DNA from: Alistipes sp.
GTDB taxonomy: Bacteria; Bacteroidota; Bacteroidia; Bacteroidales; Rikenellaceae
Assembly (NCBI GenBank): GCA_017408825.1
Contig: JAFQTX010000015.1
Coordinates: 1-59,960 of the forward strand
Length of the DNA: 59,960 nt
Direction: 5' to 3'
How positions within the stretch are numbered: position 1 is the first letter of the stretch; every line of letters begins with the position of its first letter. The position numbers and the translations under genes were made by a program. Shown here piece after piece: positions 43,687-53,003 of this stretch. The notes beneath the pieces are model-generated. The model did not search any database, had not been told where the DNA came from, and saw nothing but the letters and a program-made list of their open reading frames with translations.

Positions 43687-44712
43687 TTATAGGAGTCCCT
43701 CGGCGGCATACTCCTTAACACACTTTTCATAGTGTTTGATAGTCTCGTCCATCGTCATAAACGACTTACCACCAGCAGCATTCTTATGGCCACCGCCATT
43801 GAAGTAGCGCTGTGCAAAGAGGTTTACGTCGATGTCGCCACGTGAGCGTAACGACACTCGTATAAAGTCGGTATGCTCGGTAAACATCGCCGACATCTTC
43901 ATCTTCTTGATCGTTAGCGGGTAGTTTACAAAGCCCTCGGAGTCACCCTGCTGAAACCAGAAACGACGCATCTCATCTTCAGTGAGTGACATATGCGCCA
44001 CCGTGCCACCGTGGAAGATCTTCATCTTGCGGTTGATGACATAGCCAAATAGGCGGGCACGACCCTCGGTGAACGAGTTATATACGTGATTGTGAATATC
44101 AGGGATTGATATTCCCGTCTCGGCGAGCAACGACACTACACGGAAGACATCGGGAGTTACAGACGAGAAGGCGAAGTTACCCGTGTCGGTCATCATACCT
44201 ACAAATAGGTTTTCGGCCATTTCACACGAGATATGCTCAATACCAAAAAGACGCTCAACGAGGAGTGCCACAAGATAGCAGGTGCTCGACGCCTTAGGAT
44301 AAGAGAGCATAAGATCGAAATCCTCGCTTGCATCGAGGTGATGGTCTATAAGAACACGCTTGGCGTGCTGGTTCTCGTCAATAAGATCACCCAACTGGTC
44401 GAGGCGTGAGAGTAGATGAAAGTCCAAACAGAAGATTATGTCTGCACGCTTAAGGGCCTCTTTAGCAGCACCCTTATCATCTTGTTTGAATATCACAACA
44501 CTCGAGATATTGGGCATAAACTCAAGGTAGTATGGATAGCGATTTGGGAGTATACAGGTCACCTCGTGTCCCTGTTTTCGCAAAATCTCTGCCCAAGCCA
44601 ATGACGAACCTACTGCATCTCCATCGGGATTGGTATGCGAAAGGATAACTATCGATCGTGGGGTGGCAATAAGCTCTCGAAGGGCCTCTATCTTTGCTGT
44701 TGATATCTCCAT
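43687..44712 (-). CDS. DHH/DHHA1 phosphoesterase (NrnA-like)
   Basis: A 341-residue cytosolic enzyme that degrades short oligonucleotides and/or pAp, or cyclic dinucleotide products. The DHH part has SHTNPDGDAVGSSLA, then DFH and IDHHLD. The DHHA1 part ends in GGGHKNAAGG. The start is set at the ATG at 44712 (MEISTAKIEALREL), because the TATATTTG box at 44732-44739 lies inside the longer frame that begins at 44784. It forms an operon with the ABC exporter. Confidence 0.88.
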   Translation of the reverse strand: MEISTAKIEALRELIATPRSIVILSHTNPDGDAVGSSLAWAEILRKQGHEVTCILPNRYPYYLEFMPNISSVVIFKQDDKGAAKEALKRADIIFCLDFHLLSRLDQLGDLIDENQHAKRVLIDHHLDASEDFDLMLSYPKASSTCYLVALLVERLFGIEHISCEMAENLFVGMMTDTGNFAFSSVTPDVFRVVSLLAETGISIPDIHNHVYNSFTEGRARLFGYVINRKMKIFHGGTVAHMSLTEDEMRRFWFQQGDSEGFVNYPLTIKKMKMSAMFTEHTDFIRVSLRSRGDIDVNLFAQRYFNGGGHKNAAGGKSFMTMDETIKHYEKCVKEYAAEGLL

Positions 44713-44731
44713 AAATCCAAGATTAATTTCG

Positions 44732-44739
44732 CAAATATA
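44732..44739 (-). promoter_or_regulatory. -7 element of the nrnA-like operon
   Basis: TATATTTG on the minus strand, 20 bases before the chosen start codon. It settles that start. Confidence 0.55.
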
Positions 44740-44857
44740 ACAAAAATAGGTGTAAATACATAATATTGCCTCGATTTTATCCATTGAAACAATATATTAG
44801 GCCTATCGGACAATATTAAAAAAAGTCCAAAAACAGCCCAAAAAACAACTTTTTTTA

Positions 44858-44865
44858 TATCTTTG
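44858..44865 (+). promoter_or_regulatory. sppA -7 element
   Basis: TATCTTTG, preceded by an A/T-rich tract; leader about 30 bases. Confidence 0.55.
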
Positions 44866-44901
44866 CAGTTAGTTAATGGATAATCTTAAATTTTCAAGCA
44901 T

Positions 44902-46695
44902 ATGAACTTTTGGAAGACCTTTTTCGCTGCTTTGTTGGCTTTGGTTGTAGGCTCAATAGTAATGTTTATACTAAGCATTATTTTTGGCTTCTCGCTCCTT
45001 GCCTCGATGAGTATCCCTGCGGTCACTGTTCCCGAGCGCTCTGTGCTCTGCATCAACCTTAACGAGAGTATTATTGACTCACCCAACCTATCGCCTCTCA
45101 ACAACATCAACCCCGAGACAATGACACTTGAGACACCTATCACTTTGTTTCAGGCTATCTCGGCCATAGAAAAGGCTGCAAACGATGATAACATCGAGTG
45201 TATATATCTATATCTCAATGGTATGGGTACTATATCGGCATCTAACATTGAGGAGCTTCGTAGTGCCCTTGAACGCTTCAAACTCTCGGGAAAGAGCATT
45301 GTCGCATTCGATGATATGTATACCCAGGGTGAGTACTACCTCGCATCGGTTGCCAATAGGGTATCGCTCCATCCAGAGGGTAGCATTGATTGGCGAGGTG
45401 TAGGCTTCGATGTTATGTTCTATAAGGGCCTTATGGATAAGCTCAACGTAGAGGTCGAGATCTTCCGCCCTACGGAGTGTAAGTTTAAGAGTGCCGTAGA
45501 GCCATACTTTCTAACTAAGATGTCGGAGGCCAACCGCACACAGATGGAGAGCCTTGCGCAGTCGATGTGGAAGACAATTGTTTCGGATATTGCTGCAAGC
45601 CGTAATGTCGAGGCCAACACACTTATCGCATTAGCGGCTGATCTTAAGGTAAATACAGCCAAGGATGCAAAGCAGTATGGTTTGATCGATGCCGCCGAGT
45701 ATGAGGATGAGGTTGATGCCTATATCGAACAACTTGGTGTTAAGCGCAACCGTCGTGGCGAGCTTAATAAGATTTCGCTCTACAACTATGTTACGGCTAA
45801 TGGTATGTTCGATACGTCGTTTGCTACAGGTCAAAATCAGGTGGCTATCATCTATGCTAATGGTCAGATTGTTGATGGTAATAGTGTAGGCGACGGATAC
45901 ATCTTTAGCAACACGCTTGCAAAACAGATTCGTGATGCTCGCCTCGATAAGAATATCAAGGCTGTGGTGCTTCGTGTAAACTCACCAGGTGGCTCAGCAC
46001 TTGCCTCGGATGTTATCTGGCGAGAGATGACTCTGCTTCAGAAGAGCAAGCCTGTGGTTGTGTCTATGGGAGAGTATGCCGCAAGTGGTGGCTACTATAT
46101 CTCAGCTCCTGCCGACTATATTGTCGCTGACAGACTTACGCTCACGGGCTCTATCGGCGTCTTTGGTACAGTGTTTAATATCGAAAAACTTCTCTCTAAC
46201 AAACTGGGTATCACCACCGACTTTGCTGGCACATCTGCCTCGGCCAATGGTCTAAGCTTCCTGCGCCCACTATCCGACCGTGAGAAGAGTGTTGTAACCG
46301 AGAGTGTTGATAACATTTACAACGTATTCACTACAATTGTTGCCGAGGGTCGTAACCTCAGCAAGGAGAGGGTATATGCCATCGCCGAGGGTAGAGTGTG
46401 GAGTGGTGCTACGGCAGTAGAGAATGGTCTTGCCGATGCCAATGGAGGTCTATCAGATGCTATCTTAAAGGCTGCTGATCTTGCTGATGTTGTAGGCGAC
46501 TTCCGCATTAAGGAGATTATGTCACCTCTTTCGGAGTTTGAGTTATGGTTGCAGACTCTCGGAATGGTTGCTGCCAACTCATATGGTGTAGAGTATAATA
46601 GCGAGATACAGACTCTCGTAGAGGATAATCTTAATATATTTACAAACAGAGGTATTCAGATGCTTGAACCCCAGCGTATGAAACTTAACTTATAA
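44902..46695 (+). CDS. sppA: Signal peptide peptidase SppA, 67K type
   Basis: A 597-residue membrane-anchored S49 protease that degrades cleaved signal peptides. One N-terminal helix (about 7-33) is followed by two tandem S49 domains, as in the long form. The Lys/Ser dyad is K196 (in CKFKSAVEPY) and S395 (in YAASGGYYIS). It is followed by mrp after 10 bases. Confidence 0.93.
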   Translation: MNFWKTFFAALLALVVGSIVMFILSIIFGFSLLASMSIPAVTVPERSVLCINLNESIIDSPNLSPLNNINPETMTLETPITLFQAISAIEKAANDDNIECIYLYLNGMGTISASNIEELRSALERFKLSGKSIVAFDDMYTQGEYYLASVANRVSLHPEGSIDWRGVGFDVMFYKGLMDKLNVEVEIFRPTECKFKSAVEPYFLTKMSEANRTQMESLAQSMWKTIVSDIAASRNVEANTLIALAADLKVNTAKDAKQYGLIDAAEYEDEVDAYIEQLGVKRNRRGELNKISLYNYVTANGMFDTSFATGQNQVAIIYANGQIVDGNSVGDGYIFSNTLAKQIRDARLDKNIKAVVLRVNSPGGSALASDVIWREMTLLQKSKPVVVSMGEYAASGGYYISAPADYIVADRLTLTGSIGVFGTVFNIEKLLSNKLGITTDFAGTSASANGLSFLRPLSDREKSVVTESVDNIYNVFTTIVAEGRNLSKERVYAIAEGRVWSGATAVENGLADANGGLSDAILKAADLADVVGDFRIKEIMSPLSEFELWLQTLGMVAANSYGVEYNSEIQTLVEDNLNIFTNRGIQMLEPQRMKLNL

Positions 46696-46705
46696 TATAT
46701 AGTAT

Positions 46706-47761
46706 ATGAACGAACAACTTGAGGCGCTACTGCGTCAAATTATACACCCCGAGACAGAGCAGAATATTGTAGATAGCGGCTTTGTAGATCGTGCCGATCG
46801 TGGTGAGGATGGCTCAATAGCTATTACCCTGCGCTTTCAGAAGGCCCGTGACCCCTTTGCACAGCGTGTTAAGCGCCAAGTGGAGGAGCTTATGAAGAGA
46901 ACATTCCCTGAGAATGAGTGTTTAGTGATCATCCGTGAGGCTAAACCCAAACCACGTCGTAGAGAGCAGCAGACAACAACATCGGAGATATGTCGTGTTG
47001 TGGCCATCGCCTCGGGTAAGGGAGGTGTTGGTAAGTCTACGGTTACGGCAAACCTCGCCGTAGCTCTGCGCCATAGAGGTTATAACGTAGGTATTCTCGA
47101 TGCCGACATATATGGTCCTTCGCAGACTAAGATGTTTGGTTGTGAGGGTTATACCCCAGAGGCAGAGCGTGACGAGGAGGGTAACGACTATATCATCCCA
47201 GCGCAGTCGCTCGGCATCAAGATTATGTCTATCGGCTTCTTTATCAATCCTACGGATGCTCTTATGTGGCGTGGTGGTATGGCCGTAAATGCTCTTCATC
47301 AGCTTGCTCACCAGACAAAGTGGGGTAAGCTCGACTACCTTCTTATCGACCTTCCTCCAGGAACAGGCGATATTCACCTCTCTATTATCAACGAGCTTAA
47401 AATATCGGGTGCTGTAATTGTCTCTACACCTCAGCAGGTTGCTGTTGCCGATGTTGTGCGTGGTGTTGAGATGTTCCGCCACCCTCAGGTAGATATTCCT
47501 GTTTTGGGTGTTGTTGAGAATATGGCGTGGTTCACTCCTGAGGAGCTACCCGATAATCGTTATTACCTATTTGGTCGTGGTGGTGCTGCAGAGTATGCTG
47601 CAAAGGCGGGTATTGATCTTCTTGGCCAAGTACCTATCATACAATCTATTATGGAGTGTGGTGAGAGTGGTAATCCGGCAAGTGGCGTAGATCCACGTGT
47701 TGAGGAGTACTATGCAGATATTGCCGAGAAGATTGTTGAAAAGCTACCGGCGGAGTGTTAA
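46706..47761 (+). CDS. mrp: Mrp/ApbC-type Fe-S carrier ATPase
   Basis: A 351-residue P-loop protein for iron-sulfur cluster delivery. An N-terminal MIP18/DUF59 domain (about 1-85) precedes the ATPase, with the deviant Walker A GKGGVGKST at 104-112 and DADIYGPSQ. The CxxC that bridges the cluster in many Mrp proteins is not seen; the matching region reads VVENMAWFTPEELPDNRYY. Co-transcribed with sppA; terminator at 47814-47849. Confidence 0.92.
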   Translation: MNEQLEALLRQIIHPETEQNIVDSGFVDRADRGEDGSIAITLRFQKARDPFAQRVKRQVEELMKRTFPENECLVIIREAKPKPRRREQQTTTSEICRVVAIASGKGGVGKSTVTANLAVALRHRGYNVGILDADIYGPSQTKMFGCEGYTPEAERDEEGNDYIIPAQSLGIKIMSIGFFINPTDALMWRGGMAVNALHQLAHQTKWGKLDYLLIDLPPGTGDIHLSIINELKISGAVIVSTPQQVAVADVVRGVEMFRHPQVDIPVLGVVENMAWFTPEELPDNRYYLFGRGGAAEYAAKAGIDLLGQVPIIQSIMECGESGNPASGVDPRVEEYYADIAEKIVEKLPAEC

Positions 47762-47813
47762 AAAGTATGTTGGTAAATGTGTGTAAGTTTTTAATAAATA
47801 AATTTGCAAAATC

Positions 47814-47849
47814 GAGAGCGGTCGTTGTATATACGGCCGCTCTCTTTTT
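47814..47849 (+). terminator. mrp terminator
   Basis: A 12-base stem (GAGAGCGG... and ...CCGCTCTC, one G.T pair) around TGTATAT, followed by five T. Confidence 0.85.
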
Positions 47850-48200
47850 CCAAAAATATTTCGACTTTTTTGTTATTACACTTATCAACCTCTTTTCTCA
47901 GGGTTTTCGACCACGAGTGTTAATATTCCCAAAGTGTTCAGTTGTTAATATTATGTTTGTTGATATTGTTAATTTCTATTTTAATTATTGATTTTTAACT
48001 ATTTAATATTAAAAAAATATAAACAAAAATAAAAATTAGTGTTGATATCTTCAGCCTCCAAAACTTACTAACACAATTAACAGGGTTTATTATTATTATC
48101 TTTTATTTATTATAAAATATAAGTATTAAAAAAATAAAAATTAGATGTTCACAACTGGGCTAACGAGGAGAGTAAAAATTTTCAACCAAGTAGCCCAACA

Positions 48201-48230
48201 CAAAAATAGGGTAGTGATAAATCACTACCC
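48201..48230 (-). terminator. comM terminator
   Basis: GGGTAGTGAT and ATCACTACCC pair perfectly around AA. On the minus strand the stem is followed by TATTTTTG. It lies 72 bases past the comM stop. Confidence 0.7.
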
Positions 48231-48301
48231 ATATCATTAGATTTATCTTTCAAAAAAGATAGCTCCCCTCTACTTAATAAACACTCTTTTAGCACCCCTT
48301 T

Positions 48302-49840
48302 TTAGGCTCTCCACTGCTCTCTATCGAGCGAGCGATAGCCAATAGCCTCCGAGATATGCGCAGGCTCTATATCGGCCTTATTGTCGAGATCGGCGATGGT
48401 GCGGGCAACCTTAAGTATTCGGTCGTAGGCACGAGCCGAGAGATTAAGACGCTGCATGGCTCGCTCCAAAAGTAGGCTACACTCCTTACTTAGGGGTGCG
48501 AACTCACGAAGCATAGCACTATTCATCATCGCATTGCAGTGTATATCGAGTTCGGCGAAGCGACGAAGCTGTATTTCGCGTGCCGCAACAACACGCCTAC
48601 GAACCTCCTCGCTCGACTCCTCAACTCTTTCGGCCGACATATCTGAGATGGTTACTGGCACAACCTCCACGTGGATGTCGATACGATCCATCAGAGGACC
48701 TGATATGCGTGACATATAGCGATGAACCGTAGCTGCTGAGCAGGTACACTCCTTCGTAGGGTGGTTGTAGTAGCCACAAGGGCATGGGTTCATAGATGCT
48801 ATAAGCATAAAGTTGGCGGGGTAGTCCACCGAGTATTTAGCACGTGATATGGTTATATGTCTATCTTCGAGTGGTTGGCGCAGCACCTCCAAGACACTAC
48901 GTCCAAACTCAGGCATCTCATCGAGGAAAAGCACTCCATTATTAGCTAACGACACCTCGCCAGGTTGTGGATTTTGACCACCGCCAATAAGTGCTACTTG
49001 TGATGTGAGATGATGAGGTGTGCGGAAAGGACGCTCGTATATAAGTCCACGATGTGTTCCTATCTTGCCTGCCACGGAGTGTATCTTGGTGGTCTCAAGA
49101 GCCTCGTCGAGGGTCATTGGTGGAAGTATAGAGGGCATACGTCGTGCCAACATAGTCTTTCCCGAGCCTGGCGAGCCTATCATTATAACGTTGTGACCTC
49201 CCGCTGCGGCGATCTCCAAGGCTCGCTTAACAAATGTCTGGCCCTTGACATCGGCAAAATCCTCTGCGTAGAGCTTATCTACAGCCGAAGAGTCGTATGA
49301 GATAATATGCTCCTCGGCAACGAGAGGCATACGACCAGAGAGGATCTCGCATATCTCCACGAGAGAGCCTACACCGATGATATCTATGCCATCGACCACA
49401 GCACCCTCCGAAACATTGTCTTTGGGTAGAAATACTCGTTTTAGGCCTCGCTCACGAGCGTGAGCAACAAGTGGAAGTACACCTTTGACAGGGCGAATAG
49501 TACCATTTAACGATAACTCACCGATGAACATCGAGTCGTCGATAAGATTGGTTGTAAGCTGATCTGTGGCAGTAAGTATACCAATGGCTATAGGTAGGTC
49601 GTAGAGCGAGCCCTCCTTACGAAGGTCGGCAGGGGCAAGATTTACGACAATCTTCTTGGCAAGCAGTCGGTAGGCACTATTTTCGAAGGCGGCTTGGATG
49701 CGTTGTTCACTCTCCTTAATAGTGTTGTCGGGAAGTCCAACAATGTAGAGACCGATACCTCCGCCGGCGACATTTACCTCGACGGTGACATCTACAGCCT
49801 CGATACCTGTGATAGCTCCACTATGTACTTGAACAAACAT
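48302..49840 (-). CDS. comM: YifB/ComM-type Mg-chelatase-like AAA+ ATPase
   Basis: A 512-residue ring helicase. An N-terminal ChlI-like domain (about 1-170, VNLAPADLRKEGS) precedes the AAA+ core with GSPGSGKT and FLDEMPEF, and a C-terminal Mg-chelatase domain (SARAYDRILKVARTIADL). ComM promotes branch migration when incoming DNA is integrated in transformation. In this phylum the role is less certain. It starts 11 bases after the dnaB stop, so the two are likely an operon. Confidence 0.93.
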   Translation of the reverse strand: MFVQVHSGAITGIEAVDVTVEVNVAGGGIGLYIVGLPDNTIKESEQRIQAAFENSAYRLLAKKIVVNLAPADLRKEGSLYDLPIAIGILTATDQLTTNLIDDSMFIGELSLNGTIRPVKGVLPLVAHARERGLKRVFLPKDNVSEGAVVDGIDIIGVGSLVEICEILSGRMPLVAEEHIISYDSSAVDKLYAEDFADVKGQTFVKRALEIAAAGGHNVIMIGSPGSGKTMLARRMPSILPPMTLDEALETTKIHSVAGKIGTHRGLIYERPFRTPHHLTSQVALIGGGQNPQPGEVSLANNGVLFLDEMPEFGRSVLEVLRQPLEDRHITISRAKYSVDYPANFMLIASMNPCPCGYYNHPTKECTCSAATVHRYMSRISGPLMDRIDIHVEVVPVTISDMSAERVEESSEEVRRRVVAAREIQLRRFAELDIHCNAMMNSAMLREFAPLSKECSLLLERAMQRLNLSARAYDRILKVARTIADLDNKADIEPAHISEAIGYRSLDREQWRA

Positions 49841-49851
49841 AGGTCTATATC

Positions 49852-51411
49852 TTAGAAAGGCGCTATATCAAACTCGTTGGGGATGCCCGCACTTGACATA
49901 CCCGATTGCATACCTTGTGGCGGAGTGCTCATAGGAGGTAGGCTGTTGCTGCTCGACGAGTAGTCGTCGTAGCTCTCCATTGGCTGCTGAAGAACATCAG
50001 AAGCAATAGAGGAGTCGGCATCGACAAACTTTGCTTGATCCTTGATAAATCGTAGGTTTACGTCAGTAACCTCACCATTACGGTGCTTGGCGATGATAAT
50101 CTCGGCCATACCTGCAGTTGATAATCCCTGCTCGTTTGTTGTAAGACCGTAGTACTCAGGACGGTGGATAAATGCTACCACGTCGGCATCCTGCTCGATA
50201 GCTCCCGACTCACGAAGGTCCGAAAGCTGAGGACGCTTTGAGCCACCACGATTCTCAACATTACGGCTGAGCTGCGAAAGAGCAATGATTGGAATGTCGA
50301 GCTCCTTGGCAATAGCTTTAAGCGTACGTGAGATGAGCGACACCTCCTGCTCACGATTACCACGTGTCTCGGCCGAGGCTGCTGTCATCAGCTGCAAGTA
50401 GTCTATGATGATGAGCTTGATGTCGTATTGTGTCTTTAGACGGCGAGCCTTAGAGCGAAACTCGTAGACCGATAGCGCTGGGGTATCGTCGATAAAGAGT
50501 GGAGCACGGCCAAGCTCGATGGTCTGCTTCTCGAGGTGGGCCCACTGTGCAGGGGTGAGGTTACCCGTACGCAGATCCTTTGAGTTGAGCTGTGTCTCGG
50601 CAACGATAAGTCGGTTCATAAGCTGAACCGATGACATCTCCAACGAGAAGAAGGCTACGGGTGACTTAAACTCTACGGTCATATTGCGAGCCATAGTGAG
50701 CACAAAGGCGGTCTTACCCATTGATGGACGTGCAGCGATGATGATAAGATCCGAGGGTTGCCAACCAAGCGTGATGCTATCGAGGTCGGTAAATCCCGAA
50801 CGTACGCCATTATACTCGCCGGCGGTCTTTGCTGCCGCCTCAATCTGCTTGAGTGCCTTATGAAGAATGTCGGAGGATGACTGCACCGAGCGCTTTACGT
50901 TACCTTCGGATACCTTGAATATCTCCTGCTCGGCAAAACCGATAAGTTCAGTGACGTCTACCTCCTCGTCGTAGGAGCGGCGCTGAATCTCTGTGGCTGA
51001 GCGTATAAGCTCACGCTGAACATACTTCTGAGCAATGATCTTGGCGTGAAACTCAACGTGTGCTGCTGTTGCCACACGCTGTGTAAGTTCGGCGAGGTAT
51101 GCAGCACCTCCCACCTTCGAAAGTTGCTTCTGCGCCTTAAGGTGCTCGGTGACTGTATATAGGTCGATAGCCTTCATATCCATCGACAAATCGAGGATGG
51201 CCTTAAAGATGATACGGTGCTCCTCGGTGTAGAATGTATCTACCGATAGATACTCCTGAACATCGATGATGGCATCCTTCTCGAGCATCAACGCTCCGAG
51301 TACAGCCTGCTCAAGTTCGATCGACTGTGGTGGGGTAATACCCTCAAGTTCAGTAAGTTGTGTGTAAGCCTCCTGATTATTTTTCGATGGTTTGTTATAT
51401 TGTTTTGCCAT
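49852..51411 (-). CDS. dnaB: Replicative DNA helicase DnaB
   Basis: A 519-residue hexameric helicase. The N-terminal domain starts at PPQSIELEQAVLGALM. The RecA-like domain has the Walker A segment ARPSMGKTAF and the later IIDYLQLM. The C-terminal tail is rich in Ser, Pro and Met, as in many DnaB proteins, and ends in DIAPF. No intein is present. Two single-mismatch DnaA-box-like 9-mers lie in its upstream region, one overlapping the -7 box. Confidence 0.96.
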   Translation of the reverse strand: MAKQYNKPSKNNQEAYTQLTELEGITPPQSIELEQAVLGALMLEKDAIIDVQEYLSVDTFYTEEHRIIFKAILDLSMDMKAIDLYTVTEHLKAQKQLSKVGGAAYLAELTQRVATAAHVEFHAKIIAQKYVQRELIRSATEIQRRSYDEEVDVTELIGFAEQEIFKVSEGNVKRSVQSSSDILHKALKQIEAAAKTAGEYNGVRSGFTDLDSITLGWQPSDLIIIAARPSMGKTAFVLTMARNMTVEFKSPVAFFSLEMSSVQLMNRLIVAETQLNSKDLRTGNLTPAQWAHLEKQTIELGRAPLFIDDTPALSVYEFRSKARRLKTQYDIKLIIIDYLQLMTAASAETRGNREQEVSLISRTLKAIAKELDIPIIALSQLSRNVENRGGSKRPQLSDLRESGAIEQDADVVAFIHRPEYYGLTTNEQGLSTAGMAEIIIAKHRNGEVTDVNLRFIKDQAKFVDADSSIASDVLQQPMESYDDYSSSSNSLPPMSTPPQGMQSGMSSAGIPNEFDIAPF

Positions 51412-51441
51412 AGGTCTAAATGCTCAAAAAAAATTCATCCA

Positions 51442-51471
51442 CAAATTTAAGAAATTTATGCCGAAAATCAA
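51442..51471 (-). promoter_or_regulatory. dnaB-comM promoter
   Basis: TTG (51469-51471), 19 bases, TAAATTTG (51442-51449) on the minus strand. The DnaA-box-like TCATCCACA overlaps its downstream edge. Confidence 0.6.
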
Positions 51472-51665
51472 TCGTTTACTGTAAGTAAGTTGTTATAAGT
51501 TGTTTTGAAGTTATCAACATAGTGGTGTTAGTAATTAGTAGGTCTCCCTTAGAAACCGAAACTATCTTTTGTAGCAACGAACAAACTCTTTCAATAAAAT
51601 TCAAAACAGCTTCTTAATTTTGTGATATTTAACACCTCCTCTTACTATCTTTACGTAATTATTCG

Positions 51666-51673
51666 TATCTTTG
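51666..51673 (+). promoter_or_regulatory. -7 element of the LolC/E-type operon
   Basis: TATCTTTG, 73 bases before the ATG at 51747. A clear -33 element was not found. Confidence 0.45.
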
Positions 51674-51746
51674 GCATCATAATGATGTTTTAATTACAGC
51701 AAACTTCTACATCTGCCCTATTGGGCGAGGCCGTGAATAATGAAGA

Positions 51747-52988
51747 ATGAGAGTAGAGTTTAACATAGCACGTCGTCTGTCGAGTCGCAAAAATGGACTC
51801 CGAGCAGGTGTAATGGAGCGTGTGGCAACATTCGCAACAATGATTAGTGTTGCGGTGATAATTGTCACACTATCTGTGGTTGTAGGCTTCAAAGAGAGTA
51901 TCGATGAGCTAATCACGGGAGCATCTGCCGAGATTGTGGTCACAGCACCACAGAGCCGTGGTGTGGTGTCGCCAGTGACTATCGAGTCGAGTGCCGAACT
52001 CAAAGCTATCCTCGAGTGCGATGATGTTGTGCGCTACTCGCCATATACGGCTAAGGAGGGTGTGGTGAAGAGCGACGAAAATATTGTAGGTGTGATGCTT
52101 AAGGGTGTCGATTCGCTCTACGATTGTAGCTTTTTACAGAGCCATATAGTAGAGGGCACGCTACCACGTCTTTCGGGTGAGCCACGCTCGCGCGATGTGT
52201 TGATCTCAAGCCATATTGCCCAGCAGATGGATGTTGTGGTCGGCGATCGCATAGAGATGCTCTTTGTGGATGGAGAGAGTGGTTTGCTACGAGATAGATT
52301 TGCCGTATGCGGAATCTTCGATACGGGGATTGATGTTATTGACAACACATTAGTAATTAGCGATATACGTAATCTTGCTCGTTTCTACGATGGTGCCTAC
52401 GATAGAGTTACAGGCTATGAGCTTTGGTTGAAGCCCGAGTCCGATGTGGAGATGGTAAACAAGCGCCTAAATAGAGAACTTATCGACCTCTATATGCTTA
52501 CCGAGCAGAATGTCGAGGCATTCACTACTAAATCAATATTTCCGAATCTCTTTGGATGGTTGGCTACACATGATGTCAATGCATTGTTTATCACCATTAT
52601 AATGATTGTTGTGGCGCTGTTGAATATGACCACAGCACTACTTATCATTGTGCTTGAGCGCCAACGAATGATTGGCGAGCTGCGAGCTATGGGTATGCGT
52701 CGCAGCGGTGTTGTGCGAATATTTGTTTACAGAGCACTATTTATCATCTCACGAGGAGTGGTGTTGGGTGCAATTATTGGCGTGGCTATCTGCCTTGTGC
52801 AACATTTTTGGGGTGTTGTACCACTTCCCTCTGAAGGCTATATTCTAACTACTGTACCAGCTGCGTTATGCTGGGGACGTTGGCTTATGGCTGTCGTGGC
52901 AACAATCGTTGTTACACTTGTTGTGATGATTCTTCCAGCAATGTTGGCGGCACAGGTATCACCATCAAAAGCAATAAGATACGAATAA
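51747..52988 (+). CDS. LolC/E-type ABC transporter permease
   Basis: A 413-residue inner-membrane protein of the lipoprotein-releasing (LolCDE) type. One N-terminal helix (about 29-49) is followed by a large periplasmic domain (about 50-270) and three C-terminal helices with an FtsX fold (ERQRMIGELRAMG loop, final QVSPSKAIRYE). The N-terminal ERVATFATMISVAVI segment is typical. The ATPase LolD is not adjacent. ubiE follows after 15 bases. Many lipoproteins in this window would be clients. Confidence 0.88.
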   Translation: MRVEFNIARRLSSRKNGLRAGVMERVATFATMISVAVIIVTLSVVVGFKESIDELITGASAEIVVTAPQSRGVVSPVTIESSAELKAILECDDVVRYSPYTAKEGVVKSDENIVGVMLKGVDSLYDCSFLQSHIVEGTLPRLSGEPRSRDVLISSHIAQQMDVVVGDRIEMLFVDGESGLLRDRFAVCGIFDTGIDVIDNTLVISDIRNLARFYDGAYDRVTGYELWLKPESDVEMVNKRLNRELIDLYMLTEQNVEAFTTKSIFPNLFGWLATHDVNALFITIIMIVVALLNMTTALLIIVLERQRMIGELRAMGMRRSGVVRIFVYRALFIISRGVVLGAIIGVAICLVQHFWGVVPLPSEGYILTTVPAALCWGRWLMAVVATIVVTLVVMILPAMLAAQVSPSKAIRYE

Positions 52989-53003
52989 AGGAGTTATATA
53001 AGT

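Larger units (their letters stand above)
47762..48301. other. 540-base AT-rich gap between convergent mrp and comM
   Basis: It holds the mrp terminator, then about 240 bases (roughly 47930-48170) that are very AT-rich, with runs of A and T and repeated GTTAATATT strings, and then the comM terminator. No gene was recognised, and no convincing DnaA-box cluster is visible in it. Confidence 0.65.
51412..51746. other. Divergent promoter region of dnaB and the LolC/E-type gene
   Basis: 335 AT-rich bases without a gene. It contains both promoters and two DnaA-box-like strings, TCATCCACA (51435-51443) and TTATCAACA (51511-51519), each one base from TTATCCACA. Confidence 0.6.

Noticed and set aside
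47755-47991. 78-codon frame across the mrp terminator
   Set aside because: It runs through a strong terminator hairpin and AT-rich spacer and encodes a composition-driven hydrophobic string.
48668-48680. CTCCACGTGGATG in comM as a parS site
   Set aside because: The central palindrome is shared but both flanks deviate, and it codes a conserved segment.
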